DNA from: CAUZEO01 sp963578625
GTDB lineage: Bacteria; Verrucomicrobiota; Kiritimatiellia; SLOV01
Reading direction: 5' to 3'
DNA: 18,527 nt
Assembly (NCBI GenBank): GCA_963578625.1
Contig: CAUZEO010000062.1
Span: forward strand, 1 to 18,527
Shown here: piece after piece, positions 1 to 7,027 of the stretch
Layout of the letters: the number at the start of each line of letters is the position of its first letter
Position numbering within the stretch: position 1 is the stretch's first letter
The notes under the pieces: model-generated
What the model was told of the DNA's origin: nothing
Seen by the model: the letters and a program-made list of their open reading frames with translations, nothing else
The model's database searches: none
Made by a program: the position numbers and the translations under genes

Positions 1-136
1 CGGCGCACTCCAAAATCTACGGATCAACACAAAAGGGAAAACAGGGCTGAACCCGGGTTGGATTTCGGATGTATTGGTTGTTCACACCCGCGAAAATGGG
101 GCTAATAATGACTCCGTAAAATCCGAAATAACTACC
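1..136. other. 5' edge, upstream region of the first propeller gene
   Basis: No gene is supported here. Bases 1-11 (CGGCGCACTCC) equal the reverse complement of 5133-5143, and a similar string occurs at 5295-5304, so the window may open in the tail of the repeat family seen at 5101-5611. A 10-bp palindrome (AACCCGGGTT) lies at about 51-60. I see no convincing promoter or Shine-Dalgarno site for the gene that follows. Confidence 0.35.
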
Positions 137-2743
137 GTGGACCTCGAACTACAAAAACATTACCAGTGGTCGCTTGGACTGCGACGAATTGCTCCGTTGG
201 GCGACGGGCGATGGCTGGTCGTCGAAGGAGGTGGAATCTCGCCCCGGCCCCTCGGTCTTTCGCAATGGACCCCGGTGCCGGCAGGTTTGGCGTCCGGCCG
301 GGAAGCACAGTCGCGATGCGAACTGCCGGTGGACTTGGCAGGAGACGAAATTATCTCTGCCGGCCTGGAAATAGCCGGCGACGAAATCCTTCTCGTCATC
401 AACGACTTGGTCGGAGCACACGTATGGTCCGCGCCCCTGGAACGGTTAAACGACTGGAGGCGGTCGGGGAGCGTCCTGGATTCCACCGTCATTGGCCGTC
501 TGTTCCGGGTGAATGATCGGCTGGCCGCAACGTGCCTGCATCGACAGGAGAATGGTGCCGATCAGATACAATACGCCGTCTTGGGTGAAGACGGTTGGCA
601 ACAACACGCTGTGGCTGACGGCATGCACTTGTTCGCCCCCGCGGCGGAAATAGACGATGCGGGAAAAGTGCACCTCGCCTGGTGCGATCTTTCGAGGCGG
701 CTTTGGTATGCGAGCATCCGCGCGGATGACCCGGGAGCCATCTTGTGCGAGGCAATGATCTGTTACGAATCCAGCCGTCACGTCGATGTCACCGTAGTTG
801 ACGGCGCTGTACTCCTGGCTTTCGAATCCGATATCAACGATGTGGGATATGTGAGGATCGAAGGGGGACGTGTCATCGCCGCCACGGAGACGATGGTCTC
901 CTCGACACACATATTATGGGAGAAATCGAAGTGCGGCACCCACCCGGCCTACGTCCGCGATACGATGGCGTCTTCTTCGCGGCACCTGACCCGGGACGTG
1001 TTCCACAGCCCGCAGTTTGTATGGGCCGCCGACGGATGTTTGTGGCTGCTCGTGGCCAATGCGACACGCGAAAGCGTGTGGGGGTGCCGGTGGCTGGGAA
1101 AAAACTGGGGGCCGATGATCAACTACGGCGGTCTTCCCGTGTCCCCAATCCGCACCAACTATGCCCGGCTCAGGCTGGGTGACTTCAGTGCGCCGCGGCG
1201 CTTTACCGGGTGGCCGATGGTTGCCCACCTGGAGGCTGAGGCGCCCACCCCGACAAACCGCGTGCAGGTCGTTTGTCCGTCGGGAATCCAAATCCGGCCC
1301 GGTCACAAAATTCTGTTTTTCGACCTGCGGGAATTGTCCCGTCTCGAGGGCCTCGAATTGGTTCCTTTGCAGGCGGAGAAATTCGCAGGCAATCCCGTGC
1401 TCCAACCGGAGGATCCCTCGGCTTTTGACGGCGCGCGCGTGTTTAACAGCGGCACCGTGATGCGCGAAGCAGGGAAGTTCCGGATGTGGTACGGCGGCAT
1501 GGGCTCGCCCGATCCGAACAAACCGTGGTGGCATTGGTGCAAGTGGGGATACGCGGAGAGCGACGACGGTATGCGATGGCAGCGCGTTGATCTCGGCAAA
1601 GCCTACCCGCCCGATGCTAATTCGATACCCGAAGTGCGCGCATATATGGTGAACATTCTCCGTGAACCGGATTCGGTTGACCCCGAAATGCGCTACAAAC
1701 AGCTCGAAGTTTATGGTCTTCATTACGAGCGTGAACTGGCCCAGGCGGGGCAGGTCGATCCGTCCGACGGCTCGTACCACGGCCGCCTGTGGTTTTCTCC
1801 GGACGGAGTAAACTGGGATTCCGAATCGATCCAGGTGGAGACTCCCTCCCGGCGCTTTCTGACCTTTGTGCCGACATCCCTGATGCGGGATGACGATGAA
1901 CCGGACCCGCGCATGCGGTACAAGGCATACGGCTTCACCTCGATGACGCGCTGCCGGCGTACGGTGGCATTGATGTGCAGCGCGGACGGCCGGACGTGGT
2001 GGATGCACCCGGAGAATTCAGTGATCGAGCCGGAGGATCGAGGCTTTCCTTGGGTACCTTCCGGGCCGTTTTCGCATGCGCATGACCCGGCCGTATTCAA
2101 GTACGCCGGCTACTACCTCGCGTTCTACCAGTACCTGGACGATCCACTCGGTGGCGGGATCGAGATGGCGGTCAGCCGCGACGGGGTGGATTTTAAGCTC
2201 GTCTTCGGCGAACACACCGTGATTCCGCGGGGAGGCCCGGGCGAGTGGGACCGGGGCCTGCTGGTCGCATCCACACCGGTCGTTCACAATAATCGTATCT
2301 TTCTCTACTACGGCGGATCGGACTACCGGCACGAAAGCGACGGTCCCTTTGACGCGGCGAAAGAGGATGCGATGAAGATTTGCGGTGGCCTCGCCATCCT
2401 GCGAGAGGACGGCTTCAGTTGTCTCCGGATTAACGAGGAGAGCGAGGACGGCTTCCTCGAAACGATCCCGCTGGAGCTACCCAACGTCCCCCTGCAGATC
2501 ATTCTCAACGCCGACTGCGGCGATGGTCACATCGTTACCGAGCTTGCGGACGCCGCCACGGGAATCCCGCTGCCGGGCTACGCCTTCGCGGACTGTCACC
2601 CCCTACAGGAAGACGGCACTGCGCTCGCAGTCCGATGGGCTCAGAACCAGTTCATCACACCGCGCCTCCCACTACGAATCCGAATCAAGCTGACCGGAAC
2701 CGAAAAAAGTCCCCGCCTGTTCAGCATTGGGTTCAAAACGTAA
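137..2743 (+). CDS. Large two-propeller glycosidase-like protein (paralogue A)
   Basis: Function unproven; probably a cytoplasmic carbohydrate-active or carbohydrate-binding protein. An N-terminal half (to about residue 400, counting from a TTG at 74) has blade-like segments such as HLAWCDLSRRLWYAS and WGCRWLGKNWGP, as in BNR/sialidase-type propellers. Residues ~435-790 resemble the five-bladed GH32/GH43 fold: repeated Y-S-x-DG-x-x-W blade ends, HAHDP at 668-672 and STPVV at 733-737. Residues ~800-889 form a beta-sandwich-like tail (ILNADCGDG ... VRW ... RIRIKL). The frame is open from TTG 74, but GTG 137 is preferred because it puts the N-terminus (MDLELQ) in register with the paralogue at 8216 (MDPDLQ). 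Neither start has a good Shine-Dalgarno site. No signal peptide or membrane segment is seen. The usual GH43/GH32 Glu before the second Pro motif is Ser here, so hydrolase activity is uncertain. Confidence 0.8.
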   Translation: MDLELQKHYQWSLGLRRIAPLGDGRWLVVEGGGISPRPLGLSQWTPVPAGLASGREAQSRCELPVDLAGDEIISAGLEIAGDEILLVINDLVGAHVWSAPLERLNDWRRSGSVLDSTVIGRLFRVNDRLAATCLHRQENGADQIQYAVLGEDGWQQHAVADGMHLFAPAAEIDDAGKVHLAWCDLSRRLWYASIRADDPGAILCEAMICYESSRHVDVTVVDGAVLLAFESDINDVGYVRIEGGRVIAATETMVSSTHILWEKSKCGTHPAYVRDTMASSSRHLTRDVFHSPQFVWAADGCLWLLVANATRESVWGCRWLGKNWGPMINYGGLPVSPIRTNYARLRLGDFSAPRRFTGWPMVAHLEAEAPTPTNRVQVVCPSGIQIRPGHKILFFDLRELSRLEGLELVPLQAEKFAGNPVLQPEDPSAFDGARVFNSGTVMREAGKFRMWYGGMGSPDPNKPWWHWCKWGYAESDDGMRWQRVDLGKAYPPDANSIPEVRAYMVNILREPDSVDPEMRYKQLEVYGLHYERELAQAGQVDPSDGSYHGRLWFSPDGVNWDSESIQVETPSRRFLTFVPTSLMRDDDEPDPRMRYKAYGFTSMTRCRRTVALMCSADGRTWWMHPENSVIEPEDRGFPWVPSGPFSHAHDPAVFKYAGYYLAFYQYLDDPLGGGIEMAVSRDGVDFKLVFGEHTVIPRGGPGEWDRGLLVASTPVVHNNRIFLYYGGSDYRHESDGPFDAAKEDAMKICGGLAILREDGFSCLRINEESEDGFLETIPLELPNVPLQIILNADCGDGHIVTELADAATGIPLPGYAFADCHPLQEDGTALAVRWAQNQFITPRLPLRIRIKLTGTEKSPRLFSIGFKT

Positions 2744-2792
2744 CGTGGAGTTTCCGCCCTGGGCGGACCTGCCTTCGGCATGGCACTCCGCG
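2744..2792 (+). terminator. Branched stem-loop just after paralogue A (possible terminator)
   Basis: Starting at the base after the stop codon, CGTGGAGT (2744-2751) can pair with ACTCCGCG (2785-2792; 7 of 8). This outer stem encloses two hairpins: TCCGCCC/GGGCGGA at 2753-2767 and TGCC-TTC-GGCA at 2770-2780. There is no T-run afterwards, so it is not a standard intrinsic terminator. It may instead be the left end of the larger repeat structure at 2756-2980. Confidence 0.4.
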
Positions 2793-2980
2793 TCTGTTGC
2801 CGCGGACTTCAGAAAGTCTTCGTGGACCGATAGTAGTCGTCCACCTCCGAGGGACGGGGAGCCCGATACGACAATGGAATGAGGAAGAGGGGCGCAAGGC
2901 TCCACCCTTCCGCTATTCATTGTCTTCCCGGGCGCTGCATCCCCCGGAGGTGGATGCCTACTTTGGCTGTCGCCCAGGGC
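2756..2980. repeat. Nested inverted-repeat element
   Basis: Three pairs of arms fit inside one another. The outer pair is GCCCTGGGCGGAC (2756-2768) with GTCGCCCAGGGC (2969-2980), one base different in length. The middle pair is 2832-2849 with 2945-2962; its core TCCACCTCCG/CGGAGGTGGA is perfect, with two mismatches further out. The inner pair is GACAATGGAAT (2870-2880) with ATTCATTGTC (2915-2924), one base unpaired. The nesting looks like a miniature inverted-repeat or BIME-type element that could fold into one long structured RNA or cruciform. No flanking direct repeat was recognised. Confidence 0.6.
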
Positions 2981-3039
2981 ACACCCTAACGCCGCGAAAA
3001 AATGACACGGCTACCGCGACGGGTTAGATCAAAATCGGC

Positions 3040-3168
3040 TGGAGGGCGAAGCTTCAGCTGAGCCGCGCGCCCGGCACGAACATGAAAAGGATAATCCTGG
3101 GGCGATGCACTGAACCGGTTCCTTCCTGGAATTCCCTGTCGCCGGTTCAGCTGAAGCTTCGGCCTCCA
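3040..3168. repeat. 26-bp inverted repeat with an alternative inner pairing
   Basis: Arms 3040-3065 and 3143-3168 are complementary at 24 of 26 positions around a core GAAGCTTCAGCTGA, with a 77-base loop. Inside the loop CTGAACCGG (about 3110-3118) is the perfect complement of CCGGTTCAG (3142-3150), which is also part of the right arm, so the two pairings exclude each other. The structure ends ~170 bases before the next start codon. It may be an interspersed repeat or a leader with switching structures; the sequence alone does not decide. Confidence 0.6.
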
Positions 3169-3324
3169 CATAGCATCCACGACGTACGAGCGGGCTATCT
3201 ACGGGCTCACACTGCAGAACCCACAGCGGGGGACGGCCAGGGAAGTGACTCTGGTGCTTGATCTGAAGTGATTCCTTCGCCCAATTCAATTTGTATTGAC
3301 GCCATTGCGGGTACACCCAAAATC

Positions 3325-3329
3325 AGGAA
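3325..3329 (+). promoter_or_regulatory. Shine-Dalgarno site deciding the start of the GH36-like gene
   Basis: AGGAA lies 7 bases upstream of ATG 3337, whereas the longer frame from GTG 3268 has no such site and would bury the signal peptide behind 23 residues. Confidence 0.6.
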
Positions 3330-3336
3330 ACTGAAG

Positions 3337-5100
3337 ATGACAAAAAAACTATGCTTACTACTGACCACCCTCGCGTTAGTCAATGGATTCGCTGACATGC
3401 CGACTGCTGATTCTATATCGTGGACCGAAAACGGCGGGCTGACGATCGATGGATGGGTTGAGATCGAGGAGGACTACGGATCCGGTCAACCGGTGGAAAA
3501 CCGCGTGCTTCGCAAGGATGCCGACTCGATCGAATACGAGAACGACCTGGTGCGGATCCGCAAGAGATGGCGCCTGGAAGGGAGTTCGCTGATCGTTGAA
3601 CAGCAAATCGAACCGCTCACCGACGCCGGTAAGACCAGTGACCTGATTCTAAATCTCAAGACATTGCGGAAATTCGAAAGGTTCTACACTCCGTATGCAT
3701 TCAGCTCCCCTGAAATCAGCGGACGTTGGATCAAGGCGGATGAGACGGCGCGGCTGGAGTGCGGATACCGCGGCGCCTACAGCAATTCGATGACCTATAC
3801 GCTTCTCCACGGGAAGCAGGGAGGCCTGATGTTGGACCGGATCCTGGCCAACGGTTATCTCACCGGCGAAGGTGGAATTCAGGACGCGCACGGTGATTTC
3901 TCCCGGCTCACCTGGCCCATGCTGGCCTATTGTCACTGGTCATGGAACCGGGGGCACCCCGGCCCGGCACCTGGACAGGCCTGGTTCGAGAATATTTATC
4001 CCGACGAAGGCGGCTCGGTCGAATACCGGATTCATTTTTTCGATAGCTTGTCTCCCGAAAAGACGCTGGAACAGGCTGGCGCGCTCTACACCGGTGTTCG
4101 AAAAGACTTCAACCTCAAACAATACCGCGGATGGGAACAGGTGCATCGGGCGCCGGAGCATCCCATCGGATTCTTCGCTTTCGTGGGCAACTGGGGCAAA
4201 GAACCCTACGGTGGCAGTGGATACCTCAAACAGACCACGTCGCACTATGTCGCCAATCTGAAGAGAATGCGCGAAGTCCTCGACAAAAACGGACTCGCCG
4301 ATTCCCAGATTTATTTCTGGGTCATGCTCTACGACCAGGCGGAAGGGATCCCGAGTCCCGAGGGCGGTTGGGGAATATTCCCGCACGATGCCCAGGATCT
4401 GAAGGACTTTTACTCGGAGTTGAAACGGGAGGTTCACGACATCCGACTGGGTGTCTACGTAAACTTCTGGATCTGCAGTGTGAAGGCGCCGGTCTACAAG
4501 GAGCATCCGGAATGGTTTACGCACGAGTATCATCACGTGGACTCCGGCGGCGATTCGTATACGGGTAAGCTTCCGGAGTGGGGGGATTACCTTGCGGACC
4601 AGATGCCGGGACTCCTGAAGGCCTACGATCTGGATTTCATCTTCTTCGACGGGGCGGACTGGACCACCCGCTGGCGCGGCACGCATGACCAGTGCCGTGA
4701 CTTCTACATCAAGATTTCAAACGTGATGCATGAGAATGGGGCGGAATTCGTTGCGAATACCGATATTCCATTCGTCGACGTCGGGATGTACGAGTTCGAC
4801 GCGGGGGAAGGGGAGGAGAGCGACCTGGAGTTGGCCGCGAATTTCGAAGGCCGCACTTTCCACGACTTGATCTTCAGCCCGTTCTTTGTCTGGCGCATCT
4901 GGGAGCGGGAAAAGATCGAGGCATCGGGCAAGTCTATTCTTGAAAACTTCTCCGACAAACCCGAGTTCATCGTCCGCTGGCCGGTCCATTTTTACGACGA
5001 TCTGAACGAGCACGTGATGAACGATTTCTTCACACCATTCGTGGAGCGGCGTGCTGCGGCGATTCGCGCCAAGGGATCCGCTGCATCTTCGGGTGATTGA
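3337..5100 (+). CDS. Secreted TIM-barrel glycoside hydrolase, GH36-like (clan GH-D)
   Basis: Probable exported glycosidase, most like alpha-galactosidase-type enzymes. The ATG at 3337 is chosen over an upstream in-frame GTG at 3268 because AGGAA lies about 7 bases before it and it begins a clean Sec signal peptide (MTKKLCLLLTTLALVNGFA, cleavage near residue 19; no lipobox Cys). Residues ~25-270 are a beta-rich N-terminal domain. Residues ~300-587 look like a TIM barrel: VYVNFW (about 373-378) followed by APVYKEHPEWF (about 384-394) mirrors the GH36 pattern before the active site, and LDFIFFDGADW supplies a candidate nucleophile Asp at ~438. The family was not confirmed by alignment and could be a related unclassified clan member. 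It sits alone between two repeat-rich gaps, so it is probably transcribed singly. Confidence 0.75.
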   Translation: MTKKLCLLLTTLALVNGFADMPTADSISWTENGGLTIDGWVEIEEDYGSGQPVENRVLRKDADSIEYENDLVRIRKRWRLEGSSLIVEQQIEPLTDAGKTSDLILNLKTLRKFERFYTPYAFSSPEISGRWIKADETARLECGYRGAYSNSMTYTLLHGKQGGLMLDRILANGYLTGEGGIQDAHGDFSRLTWPMLAYCHWSWNRGHPGPAPGQAWFENIYPDEGGSVEYRIHFFDSLSPEKTLEQAGALYTGVRKDFNLKQYRGWEQVHRAPEHPIGFFAFVGNWGKEPYGGSGYLKQTTSHYVANLKRMREVLDKNGLADSQIYFWVMLYDQAEGIPSPEGGWGIFPHDAQDLKDFYSELKREVHDIRLGVYVNFWICSVKAPVYKEHPEWFTHEYHHVDSGGDSYTGKLPEWGDYLADQMPGLLKAYDLDFIFFDGADWTTRWRGTHDQCRDFYIKISNVMHENGAEFVANTDIPFVDVGMYEFDAGEGEESDLELAANFEGRTFHDLIFSPFFVWRIWEREKIEASGKSILENFSDKPEFIVRWPVHFYDDLNEHVMNDFFTPFVERRAAAIRAKGSAASSGD

Positions 5101-5611
5101 CAAGCAACCGCGAAGGCCGGTACCGAGGATATGGAGTGCGCCGCTTTGGATTCGCGGAGAGCACGACACGGAACCACAGAAGCCATCGGTAGTTTGTGCA
5201 ATTCGCCTGCGCAGATACGCTTCGTGGGGAAACGGCCGGGCAACGCGGGAGCATTGGCTCCGTGCTGTTAGCTCCGGTCCAAAGCGGCGCACAGCGCCGC
5301 ACTCCAAACGGTGGCTCCGCTGCTTCGTACTACTATCATCCAAAATCGTTTGTGTTTGGGGCGATTTTGCTTACCACGGAGGCACGGAGTACCACGAAAT
5401 TTCCCTCAATGACTCCGTGATAAATCCCGTATGGTTTCGACTTGGTTGCTTTGGGCTCTTTTTGGCTACTCCCGGCTTCCAAGTCGCCGATCGGAAGTCT
5501 CCGCGACTTCCGCTACACAGAAATTCGTTCCATCCGAACTTTGGTTGCGGCTCCGCTTCTTCGTGTCCTTCGTTAACTTCGTGGTTCAAAAATCCGTAAC
5601 CCGAATCCCGC
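5101..5611. other. 511-bp non-coding region of interspersed repeats
   Basis: I see no credible gene. A perfect 14-bp inverted repeat joins TGCGCCGCTTTGGA (5137-5150) to TCCAAAGCGGCGCA (5278-5291), and a GCGGCG/CGCCGC hairpin follows at 5284-5300. AAAATCG/CGATTTT forms a further hairpin at 5342-5368. The stretch 5370-5420 (ACGGAGGCACGGAG ... ACTCCGTG) and 5555-5590 (TTCGTGTCCTTCGTTAACTTCGT, split here by position only) resemble the short word-like intergenic repeats common in large genomes of PVC-type bacteria; that resemblance is from memory. The region also holds the 3' flanks of the genes on both sides, which converge here. Confidence 0.55.
5137..5291. repeat. Inverted repeat with 14-bp perfect arms
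   Basis: Arms 5137-5150 and 5278-5291 are perfect reverse complements separated by 127 bases. The arm sequence extended by CTCC also matches the first bases of the window (1-11) and partly 5295-5308, suggesting at least three to four copies of a short GC-rich repeat family in this window. Confidence 0.55.
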
Positions 5612-6637
5612 CTACTGGGCTCGCATCGCCATGCTGTGCCAGGCTCCGGCGTTGATCTTCAACCATCCGGCGCCTTCCGGGACATCACACTGACCATACT
5701 TTCCCCATCCCCAGGCCACAATGGTCCCGTCGGTTGTAAGAGCGAGGTTGTGATATCCACCCACCGCAATTGCTGTGAAATCATTTCCCGCCGGAACGTC
5801 GCACTGTCCGTCTTCGTTGCGACCCCAGGCAACAATCGTGCCGTCGGCCTTCAGCGCGATGCTGTGATGGATCCCGCCCTCCACAGCAGTGAAATTCCGC
5901 CCTTCCGGGACCTTGCACCGTCCATCCTCCGGATTTCCCCACGCGACGAGTGAACCATCCTTCCGCACTGCCACACTGTGCCAGGCGCCCGCGGCCACGG
6001 CCTTGAAATCCTTTCCGGGTGGGGCATTACATTGCCCGTCATGATTCCATCCCCACGCCACGATGGACCCGTCGCGCGCCAATGCCAGGCTGTGATTTGA
6101 TCCCGCCGAGACGGCAACCAACTCCTTGTCTTTCGGTGGATCACATTGTCCGTCGCGGTTCCAGCCCCAGGCAACCGCGGTTCCGTTCTTCTTCAGAGCC
6201 ACGCTGTGATGCCAGCCGCATGCAATATCTTTGAAGCCATGGCCGGAGGGCACATCCAACTGTCCATGCTCGTTCTTGCCCCGAGCCACCAGGGTGCCGT
6301 CATGCTTCAACGCCACCCCGTGGTGAGTGCCGCCGGATACAGCGATGAAATTGACCGCGGCCGGCATATCGCATTGGCCGTCTCCGTTCCATCCCCAGGA
6401 GGTGATTTTCATGGGTGCTTGCCTCCCGTTCTCTGCACCTCGTGCTTCCGCGGCCACTGCAATAGCAATGCCCGCAAGGACCAGCCATACGCCCCGACAA
6501 TTAAAAGAATGATTTGGCGTCTTGCGATCAGAAGTAAATTCAAAGTTCAAAACTTGTCGTCCGAAGCCTTGGCGAAGGAGGATCTCAAACAGATTCAAAG
6601 TCTCAAATTCCAAAGTGAAATATCTTCGAAACCCCAC
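5612..6637 (-). CDS. Exported seven-repeat RCC1-type beta-propeller (BLIP-II-like)
   Basis: Probable extracytoplasmic seven-bladed propeller. Residues ~76-341 are seven repeats of almost exactly 38 residues, pattern V-A-W-G-x-N-x-D-G-Q-C-D-x-P ... A-G-x-x-H-S-x-A-L-x-x-D-G-T. This is shorter than eukaryotic RCC1 repeats (~50 or more) and equal in number and length to BLIP-II-type propellers. Six of seven repeats carry Cys after GQ/GR; repeat 2 has Leu. A hydrophobic stretch (VWLVLAGIAIAVAAEARGA, residues ~50-68) is a likely signal peptide. The start is unclear: GTG 6637 is the most upstream and lies in an AT-rich repeat; an in-frame TTG at residue 30 is another option, and M76 would delete the signal. 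No other domain is present. The role is unknown; the fold usually mediates protein binding. It lies downstream of and codirectional with the oxidoreductase at 7028-8107 but 390 bases away. Confidence 0.75.
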   Translation of the reverse strand: MGFRRYFTLEFETLNLFEILLRQGFGRQVLNFEFTSDRKTPNHSFNCRGVWLVLAGIAIAVAAEARGAENGRQAPMKITSWGWNGDGQCDMPAAVNFIAVSGGTHHGVALKHDGTLVARGKNEHGQLDVPSGHGFKDIACGWHHSVALKKNGTAVAWGWNRDGQCDPPKDKELVAVSAGSNHSLALARDGSIVAWGWNHDGQCNAPPGKDFKAVAAGAWHSVAVRKDGSLVAWGNPEDGRCKVPEGRNFTAVEGGIHHSIALKADGTIVAWGRNEDGQCDVPAGNDFTAIAVGGYHNLALTTDGTIVAWGWGKYGQCDVPEGAGWLKINAGAWHSMAMRAQ

Positions 6638-7027
6638 GCACCAAATCTAAAACAAATGCACAACGTATTCGCAACTTGCAATCCAGTCGATGTCCTCGAT
6701 CCCACAGCGTGGTGAACCAACGAGTCCTGTCGTTTGAAAGCGCGAGTCAGGATATCAGATTAATCGCGTTTGAAAATACAAACTTGGTTTCTCGAATTCG
6801 TTCGGTGCTTGAAACTTTGAGTTTCGAATATATTTGGGAGTTTGAATTTGTTTGGGATTTGGGACGTGGAGATTACCAACGGATTTTGGACGGCAGCGGA
6901 TTTTTGGGAGTGCTCAATTTCGAATGTCCAGGAGAAGAGAATCTCCACCTTCGACATTGGACATTGAGCATTCGATATTCCCCGAACACGGAACACCGGA
7001 CACTAAACACTAAATACAAACCCTCCC
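6510..7027. repeat. AT-rich cluster of word-like interspersed repeats
   Basis: This stretch is clearly more AT-rich than its neighbours and is built from short recurring words such as TTCAAAGT, TTTGAATTTG, TTTGGGATTTGG and GTTTCGAA. Segments at ~6615-6645 and ~6815-6835 are related in opposite orientation (GTTTCGAA-x-ATATTT shared). It overlaps the putative N-terminal coding end of the RCC1-type gene (to 6637) and contains the hairpin repeat at 6911-6980. No gene of its own is supported; open frames here give low-complexity peptides. Confidence 0.55.
6911..6980 (+). repeat. ~70-bp interspersed hairpin repeat, copy 1
   Basis: This segment matches the reverse complement of ~12105-12175 over about 70 bases with roughly ten differences by eye. 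It contains AATGTCCA (6923-6930) and its perfect complement TGGACATT (6958-6965). Beyond those, TGCTCA (6911-6916) can pair with TGAGCA (6965-6970) if a seven-base bulge is allowed. Both the arms and the loop core ATCTCCACCTTCGA are kept between the copies. Confidence 0.7.

Larger units (their letters stand above)
2744..3336. other. 593-bp non-coding, repeat-rich intergenic region
   Basis: I find no gene here. Frames that stay open have no recognisable protein and run across repeat structures. The left half (2756-2980) is a nest of inverted repeats; the right part (3040-3168) is a second, independent inverted repeat. The last ~70 bases are A-rich and carry the ribosome-binding site of the next gene. 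No strong sigma-70 promoter stands out; a TTGACG occurs near 3296 but lacks a good -10 partner. Confidence 0.6.

Noticed and set aside
914..2008. Long minus-strand open frame (364 codons) inside the first propeller gene
   Set aside because: It lies wholly within a well-supported gene, its peptide is Arg/His/Pro-rich without a recognisable domain, and the high GC of third positions explains the absence of stops.
2635..3027. Open frame of 130 codons in the 593-bp gap
   Set aside because: It overlaps the end of the previous gene and covers the nested inverted repeat, so base composition alone explains it.
3268..3336. GTG start for the GH36-like gene
   Set aside because: It would put 23 residues in front of a clear signal peptide and has no Shine-Dalgarno site, whereas ATG 3337 has AGGAA at the right distance.
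5051..5599. Open frame of 182 codons after the GH36-like gene
   Set aside because: It crosses the end of that gene and runs through inverted repeats; the peptide is low in recognisable structure and has no ribosome-binding site.
5612..6637. Beta-lactamase inhibitor function for the seven-repeat protein
   Set aside because: Only the fold and repeat number resemble BLIP-II; loop residues that would contact a beta-lactamase cannot be judged, and no beta-lactamase gene is present.
6911..6980. CRISPR repeat
   Set aside because: Two distant copies in opposite orientation without regular spacing or spacers; no cas genes.
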